Part shown: piece after piece, positions 56,881-64,000 of the stretch
Position numbering within the stretch: the first letter of the stretch is position 1
Layout of the letters: each line of letters opens with the position of its first letter
Origin: Lucifuga dentata
Lineage: Eukaryota; Chordata; Actinopteri; Ophidiiformes; Bythitidae
DNA length: 64,000 nt
Reading direction: 5' to 3'
Assembly: GCA_014773175.1 (NCBI GenBank)
Contig: VXCM01000216.1
Location: 248,001 to 312,000, forward strand
Program-made: the position numbers and the translations under genes
Notes under the pieces: model-generated
What the model was told of the DNA's origin: nothing
Seen by the model: only the letters and a program-made list of their open reading frames with translations
The model's database searches: none

Positions 56881-57072
56881 CTGTGGTTACATGTGCTAAT
56901 ATTTTCCTATTGAATGGATTAGGAAAGGTTTAAACCACCCCTCTCAACCCGATTGAAAATTCCTTCCGATCGGCCCAGTCTTCCAATTGAGGTGGTTACA
57001 CCTAATCATTTTTATTCTGATTAGGCTATTATTTAGATTATTAGTGGAATATTAGGGTCCATGTAAACGCAG
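56881..57072. mobile_element. Short MITE, 192 bp
   Basis: ctgtggttacatgtgctaat at the left pairs with attagggtccatgtaaacgc at the right. The terminal wording resembles the 54394 element, so they may be related. Confidence 0.6.
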
Positions 57073-57285
57073 CTAATGTCTTAGGTTTTCAAGGTTCAGT
57101 TTCCCTGACTTTGCACAGCGCCCTCTACAGCCAAACAAATGTATGTACTTTTTTTTGCATGTTAAACTGTGCTGCCATGGCCAATAATTTAATGTAAAAA
57201 AAAAAAAAAAAAAAAAACTTACTAGAGTGTGCTACAGAAATGCTTTTGTCAGATAATGCAAATGTTACTGCTTTATCTCACCACA

Positions 57286-57752
57286 TATGAGGGTTGATTG
57301 ATAAGTTCTGAGCTTGACACATAAGGATGTGAACAAGGGCTTTAATATTTTTGTGGAAGTAATATAATAACCTTTGGTGTATTTACACATCAACTGCATT
57401 CATTACAGTTAAGGGATTATAACTTAAAGTTCCAGAAGTTCCTGTGAGTTACTACACTAATGTGCTGTGAATATGTACTTGCTGGCCACTATCCTTTATC
57501 GTGGCTGTGAATTAGTTCAACACCTCCCCTCGTACCTAATTTGGCCCCCTCAGACTTTCACCTTTTTACAAATATGAATAAAGGGAACCTCAGATGATGA
57601 CATCATATTAACCAAGAAAAAGCCTTCTGTGAAACTCAGATTCCTCCAGCATTGTTTGCAGTTGTTTTGTCGCATTTGTAAGAGATTATGTTAGATCTTT
57701 GAGTGAGATCGTTCTATGATAGGCTAAGACCTTATCAATCAACCCTCTGATA
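57286..57752 (+). pseudogene. Mariner relic, 467 bp, internally deleted
   Basis: It is bounded by TA dinucleotides and inverted termini gagggttgattgataagt and cttatcaatcaaccctc. At 57538-57567 the frame reads NLAPSDFHLF, matching the mariner transposase segment around the third catalytic Asp. The rest is deleted or frameshifted. Confidence 0.85.
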
Positions 57753-58930
57753 ATGTGATTTTTGAGTTTGATATTATCTGTAATACAGCAAATAGACCTG
57801 AAAACACATGAGAAAATGGAAGGAAGTCAGAACAAAGTGGAGAGAGATCAATATTGCATGTTCTGCACAGCATTCTTGGCACAGATAAATCAGTGGGGGG
57901 AGATTATCCTTGGAGCCAGGAAGAGAGGCATTTCATCAATTGGAGATCAGCACTTTGTATTGATCGTCCAGCCCATGCATGTTTGACATGACTGAAACCA
58001 CCCAGTTTTCAGTGACTCTTGGAGCTCAGTCGATCAAGGAGCGACAAGGAGCGAGCTCTGTGGAAATGGGAGCTGTCGTGGCATTGTGCAGAACTGAGAG
58101 GTCATGAAGCTTTAGTTGCTCCAGAAGTGCTTTTCTGTTTTTACCACCTGTCCACCTGTCAAACTATTTCTCATTTTTGCTATAACTGAAGCCCAGTGCA
58201 TTGCAGCAATTTTATTTTCGGACTTTATTGTTTTGTTTATTGTTCTTTTGACCCAGAGCTGATTTTGTGGTGTGCACTCAAAGCTAATGTATCAAAATCG
58301 ACCACTTTAGTATTAAATTTTGATTCAGATTGTGGTGTATCAGAAAGGATTTTGGAATCTGTGTGTATAATGGAAGCCATTTTCTCTGCAGGACATTTTA
58401 TTGCCCAAAATGTATTTTAGTGGTTATATTTGCCAATCATGTTAACCCTATTATAGAAATAGAACAATATACTTCCCAACAAATCTCAGTTTGCTCAAAT
58501 TCGGTGTGACGTTTCAGTGCCACAGCACATTTAACCCTTTGGAGACCAGAGTGATTTAGCAGATTAGGCAGAAATAAATCTCATAAACATAAGTCATGTT
58601 TTCTAGAATAAATTATTGATTCTAGGAAGTTCTTGACTTTATACTTAATTTTAGGATATATATATATATAAAATTTAAGTATAAAATTATTATTGTATTT
58701 CCAGAAAGTTAATGTCTCTAGAAAATTCCTCTTCACCATTATGAGACAGAATGAAAAATTTTGACTTGTGAAAATCTCTTTCTGTCAAGACTATAAACAA
58801 TAAACAAGGCCTCAAAAATGGTTGAAGGGTGTTTTTTTTTTTAAATTATTATTATTTCTTTTAAGATGTATAACATTTTCCAGAATTAAGAAATTAAGAA
58901 TTGATTTTTTCTTAAAAAAAAAAATCAAAA
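57753..58930. other. Intergenic, nothing recognised
   Basis: Only short AT-rich simple stretches. Confidence 0.5.
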
Positions 58931-58992
58931 ATCAAAAATTTATTTAAATGAAATGTAGTACAGGTGCCATTGATTAGCTGTGAGTTCTGAGG

Positions 58993-59011
58993 AAAGAAAG
59001 AAAGAAAGAAA

Positions 59012-59046
<35 letters not shown>
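58993..59046. repeat. (GAAA)n microsatellite
   Basis: GAAA units with one extra A near 59011. Confidence 0.95.
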
Positions 59047-59099
59047 TAAAAGAAAGATTTTCATCTCTTTCTAGACTGTATTGAAGAGGTGGGAGAGAG

Positions 59100-59515
59100 G
59101 AGGAGGAGGAGGAGGAGGATGATAGCCGAGCTGTCGTCCATCCAGAACAATGCCTCTCACTCTCTCCATGAGACATGGAGGCCTTGAGCAGCTTCTTCAG
59201 TCACAGGCTCATTCAGCCGCGATGTACAAAGGAGCGCTACCACAGGTCCTTTGTCCTGTCTGCAATAAGACTATATAATCATCATCACGCATAGCTGCTG
59301 CTCTGTCCTCTATTATTATTACTACTAACTGTCATGCTGTGAATAAGAGTTTTTGCTGCTATATGTCTGTCATGGCAATGTATAGTAGCTATTCCTTGTA
59401 AAAAAAAAAAAAAAAAAAAATTACCAATTCATATTCTGCTTTTTGTCAACCTTGTGCTGCTTTAACACGTGAATTTCCCCCATGGGGATCAATAAAGCAT
59501 TATCTTATCTTATCT
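59100..59515 (+). mobile_element. 5'-truncated LINE 3' end with TTATC tail
   Basis: The reading RCTKERYHRSFVLSAIRLYN near 59216-59276 resembles the C-terminus of fish LINE ORF2 proteins. The 3' end carries gaatttcccccatggggatc, aataaag and then TTATC repeats, a familiar fish LINE terminus. A GGA trinucleotide run (59099-59117) and an A run (59400-59420) lie near and in it. Confidence 0.75.
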
Positions 59516-62252
59516 TTCAATTCATGAATTGAGGTGTGAGCAGAGAATGAGCTCACTGATATGAATCATTTACATGAATATTCATCAAGTCAACCCACGA
59601 CTCAGAGATGCAGGTTCACACATACTGCTGTAGTCCTGAGTGGTTTGACTTCTCTCCGCAGCTTATTCACACACACACCCACACACACACACGTACTGTA
59701 CATGAGTGTGTGCGAAGCAGACATTGACAGTTACTTGAGATTGCAAAGTGAGGAAAACAAGTTTTGTTCATTGTAGAAATTATGAATAAATCCTTTATCA
59801 AGTGCTGTTTGTCAGCAGTTTCAAAAGTAGGGCAACTTGTGTGTGGCTGTTTTTTTTTTCTTCAATTTATTGGGAATTACTACAACACACACACACACAC
59901 ACACACTGGAGGCCTATGGCAGTACCTTGTCTGTATGTTCCCTAAAGGTGAGCTGACATCAGGTTACATTAATGGGTTGGAAAGATGCTGAATGCAGAGA
60001 TTTGTCATTCTAATAAGTTTCTCTCCAGGTTTACTGTATAATTCTGTTTACACTCGCTGAAAAGTTCCTCATTTATGAAGTATACGGCGGGATTACTTCA
60101 AATAAGGGCCATGTTATACTTCATATATTTTAACCCTAACCAAAAAAATGACACTTGATAGAAAAAAATTTTTCCAGATCATATTACTTTAAGTTCTTGA
60201 TTTCTTTTTGATCAAGTCTTCCTGTCAACAGCAACAAATGAGCCCTCGAAAATTGCATTTCACTGTCTTTGTTGTTTACAAGATTGATCATCACAATTTT
60301 CACAAACCTAAATTTATTAGCTTGACTAGTAGCAAAGTTTGCAGTGCATGTTTTTATTCAATTGAAAATAAAACTATTAACTGTTGATAAGGACTATCAG
60401 TAGCATGATTTATAGCATACTGTATATTTGTTCTGTAATAATACAAAATTGCATTATTCATGTACTTTTGTCCAGATTTTTCTGAGCAACTAAAATAATT
60501 TTAGTGTCAATCAGAGCTCTGACTAAACTGTATGATTGATATTTGGAAAAAAAAAATGATGATGAACCTTGAATTAATTTAATCATATTAGTTATATGGA
60601 ACCAAAGACCATAACCCTCTGAAGTCTCAACTTAATTTTTCTAGTAAATTTTTCATTCTATAAAAATCCAATCTAAAATAATAACAAAAACTATAAAATA
60701 AAGTTGTCAATTTTCTAATTGATTCTAGAAGATTCTAGAAAACAAAACCAAGTCTCCAAAAATCAGCAAACAATGAGTCAAAAATGACTTCAAGGTCCAG
60801 AGGGTTAAGCTATATTAAAAACAGAACAGATGATAATGCTGCAGGCTATCAGGCTCCTGAACACATCACGACTCTGAGATCCCCCTCACATCGCTGAACT
60901 TCTCACCCTGCAGACTGAATCCAACTTCTCTGCAGAGGAGTCTCATTTAGGCTGCAGGCATTGTCCTTCTGGTTCTTTAAAGTGAGGATTGGAACAAAGA
61001 TCAGTCAGAAAATCCAGAACTTTCCTTTGTGACTCACCTTTTCTTTCACCACTAATCATCTGCTATGAAGCCATATTACAGTCCTGCACAGTCCCTCTTC
61101 AAAGACCCGAAGATAGCTGAACGTCATAACAGAAATGACTTGTTAATAGGTTGTCTTCAGTAGGGATGTGAATCACTGACTAATAACAGTTCAAGTCAGT
61201 TTGATTTCTCAAGTTTGCAATTCTGGAAGCCTATACCTTATACTCAATGGCAAAATCCTTTTATTGTTGATGCTGTTAGGCTGCTTCCTCAAATGTCTCC
61301 CATAAAGACACTGGAAGTGAAAGCTTTTCCCTGCCCTTCCAGTCAAATTCAGGATCTAAGAATTTATTTTTCACATATCAAATTTTTCACATATAAAATC
61401 AACCTGAAAACCAACATCTCGTGTTATAGCTGGTTTCATAAATCCCAGTGCAAAATTGTACCTTTATATAGTGTTTTCATTTTATTAGTAAGAAGAGAAT
61501 GCTACCTTTGACAGTCAGTTTGCAGCAGAAGACTGGTGATTGTAATGTTTAAAGACAGCAGAGTCAATTTTTCTTTCACATCTGTGGCTGTGAAGCTGGT
61601 TTTAGGTTGGAGCCTGAATGAAAACGCTTCACTGCATTATGCATTGGTTGGAGTTCTGGTTGTCATACATGCTTGGAGAGGTGGATGAATTCATAGTTGT
61701 ATAGCTTCTGGCGAGAATTTAAACAATTTGCAGATGCATTTGCATTTTGCATGTGATTAAGTGGATAATCCCTATCCAGTTATCATAAATGCATGAAATC
61801 ACCAGGTGTTTAATGTAAATGACAGAATAATTAGGGGTTCAATCAAACTCGGATGCATTGATGATAGACTACACTTCACATGTAGACATTTCATAATTAT
61901 TGTCTATCCATGGTGTGACTCTGGAAAATGTAGCAGACTATAAATACATGAAGGTTATGTATACATATTTGTATATTCTTCCAGAGTTTATATGATTTAT
62001 ATTGTAACTGCTTTTCTGTACATAGTATTTTGCATGACCTGGACTACAAGTTACAGTATTAGCACTACCACAACTTGCTTTACCTATGTATATACATGTA
62101 TATAGGTACCTGACAAAAGTGTACAGTATATAAATGGTTCTTGTTTCTTTTTAGCCTTAATTTATATATTCTATGGTTCCTGGTGTGTTTTTCTTTCACT
62201 CAGTGTCCTTATCTGACTTTTTTGACTTGTGTGACATGACAGCAGTAGCAAA

Positions 62253-62253
<1 letters not shown>
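59516..62253. other. Intergenic, no gene recognised
   Basis: CA repeats at about 59669-59691 and 59885-59906. A GC-richer patch at about 60835-60960 could be an old LINE remnant (ctgcaggctatcaggctcct) but evidence is thin. Confidence 0.45.
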
Positions 62254-62304
<51 letters not shown>

Positions 62305-62348
62305 GTCTGTCTGTCTGTCTCTGTCTGTCTGTCTGCCTGCCTGCCTGC

Positions 62349-62383
<35 letters not shown>

Positions 62384-62440
62384 CTCTCCTTCCTTCCTTC
62401 CTTCCTTCCTTCCTTCCTTCCTTCCTTCCTTCCTTCCTTG
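62254..62440. repeat. Compound tetranucleotide microsatellite (CTAT)n(CTGT)n(CTGC)n(CTGT)n(CTTC)n
   Basis: Successive blocks of related tetranucleotides run without interruption for about 185 bp, each differing by one base. Confidence 0.97.
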
Positions 62441-64000
62441 ATCACACATGAACAGCTGGACAGACCAAGATGGTCACATAGTCTTCATGGCAGAGTTAAT
62501 AAAAGTAATAATCAGTCGATTAAAGATCAAAGATCTTTAATTAATTGTGTCTTAATCTGATACATCCCTTTAATTACCTGGCATATGGTGATTGAGATAA
62601 ATACACATATTATCCCAAGACACTCGTTAGAAAGTAATTTATATTTAAATAGTCTGTGACAGGATTTTCTAGAAAATTACTTTCAACAAATAATTTTATA
62701 AACCAGGATGAGACGGTTTGTTGTTCTCGTTTTTCTTCCTCTTCTGTAGTTTGTCCTTCATTTCCTCTTTTTATCTGAACTCTGGTTAGCCTTCAGTCAG
62801 GGCGCGCAATAAACATCTCAGATCCCCTCATGGCCTGGGTACATACTAACCATCTCATTGCCCCATAAAATGAGATCTGTGCCCTTATTTTCACCAAGGT
62901 CCTGTAGCTCCGTCTCTCTCACAATGAGAGAAAATGGCCACAAGGCTGGCAGGGATCGTCCGTGGGCAAGAGGTTCAATTACTTCAGTTGTCATGGAGCA
63001 ATAAATGACAAATTAAGTGGCTGGCACCAAACACTGCTTGAAGGAGGCTGTATCAGAATACTAATGTCAGCTGTGTGTGACAGCGGGCAGAGAGAACACA
63101 GAGAAAAATCCCCAAATTTGACAAAGAAAAACAGCTTTTTTTTCTTTCTTTGGCAGCATAATATTTTCTCTTCTTTATCTCTCTTTAGAATCATTAAGAA
63201 TGTCGGTCCTTTGTTGTTTGAAAGGTCACACTGTGACGTTTGGTGATTATTTTAAAGAATACCTTCTTGTTATTTACAGATAAATAGTTGTGTATGTTGT
63301 TCACTAGCATTCATTTAAATTAAAGACCTCAGTCCTGTTCCAGAAGCTTTGCTATAACAGACTGGAACAGACATTGTATATGTGTAATTAATAGAGCATG
63401 CACACAGAATTTATCCATTGGCTAATGAAACTGCTTGACTATGTCAATTGTAGTTACAATAAATAAATAAGTGTAAAGAGTTGAACCCACAGGAGCATTT
63501 TCAGTAAAAGCAGAACACATGAGATTAATGATCAACCTTTAATCTGCTCGCGCTGATTATTTCCTGTTGTGAGCTCTGCTAAATAATCAAACTGAGACCA
63601 AACTGAAGCACTAGATCTTGCAATCTATTACATTTACTGCCTCCGGTCCTGCAGGGGAACACAGAGAAATGTAGGACTGTGCTTTTACCTGAAACACAGA
63701 TGTTCCTCTTACATCACCGCAGCATCCAGACAGACCCATTGACATTTTTTACAGCCCTTACTTTTCATCCCACCATCCCTCATATCCCTCATCATATCAG
63801 CGAGCTCTAATGCATTTTGTTCGGAAGACATCAAAGTTGCTGACCCCCACCTTCATCCTCTCCACTTGTTTTCCTTGTGTGATTTATGCGAGGTACAGCG
63901 CGCCCTCAGACAGACTGTGTAACTGAGTCATGCTGCAGCTGTTTTGTCAGGGTAACGAAACGTTTGCACCTGGACCGTGATCTCCAATCTACAAGGTGAC
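62441..64000. other. Intergenic to the window edge, no gene recognised
   Basis: No splice-bounded coding block with family resemblance was seen. Confidence 0.5.

Noticed and set aside
62173..62451. Leu/Ser/Pro-rich 92-codon frame
   Set aside because: It is translation of the compound tetranucleotide repeat.

Overview
The window is AT-rich, repeat-dense vertebrate DNA and almost certainly comes from a teleost fish. The genes have vertebrate introns with GT-AG borders and encode vertebrate-specific families (an LRRTM4-like pair and a VSIG8/CXADR-type Ig protein). The interspersed repeats are of fish type: hAT, Tc1/mariner, MITEs and LINE 3' ends tailed with TTATC or GACTT. There are many dinucleotide microsatellites. 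Nothing looks bacterial, and no operons, CRISPR arrays or convincing RNA genes were seen.

Layout. (1) 2.18-6.87 kb, minus strand: a complete seven-exon gene for a 361-residue type I membrane protein with two Ig domains, best matched to VSIG8. (2) 7-25 kb: intergenic sequence with microsatellites, LINE 3' ends, a truncated hAT element and several MITEs, one of them split by a later insertion. (3) 25.2-27.6 kb, minus strand: an LRRTM4-like synaptic adhesion gene whose intron 1 holds the one sized assembly gap (26825-27365). (4) 27.6-38.7 kb: the intergenic region between two divergent promoters. (5) 38.7-40.7 kb, plus strand: a second LRRTM4-like gene. (6) 40.7-64 kb: no confident gene, but a 730-bp hAT element with a target-site duplication, a decayed Tc1-like transposon, a mariner relic, further MITEs, a LINE 3' end and a large compound microsatellite.

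The two LRRTM4-like genes lie head to head about 11 kb apart. Both have the same unusual layout: a first coding exon holding only the start codon plus one base (ATGG), then one large exon for the rest. Both end in the family's ECEV tail. They look like an old inverted tandem duplication of a neurexin/heparan-sulphate-binding postsynaptic adhesion protein. The Ig gene shows no obvious functional link to them.

Caveats. The sequence contains about twenty isolated single N bases, and most sit between two direct copies of the same sequence, which points to unmerged contig ends. Some repeat lengths and apparent duplications here are therefore artefacts. Repeat family names rest on terminal motifs and memory of common fish elements; no database search was run.
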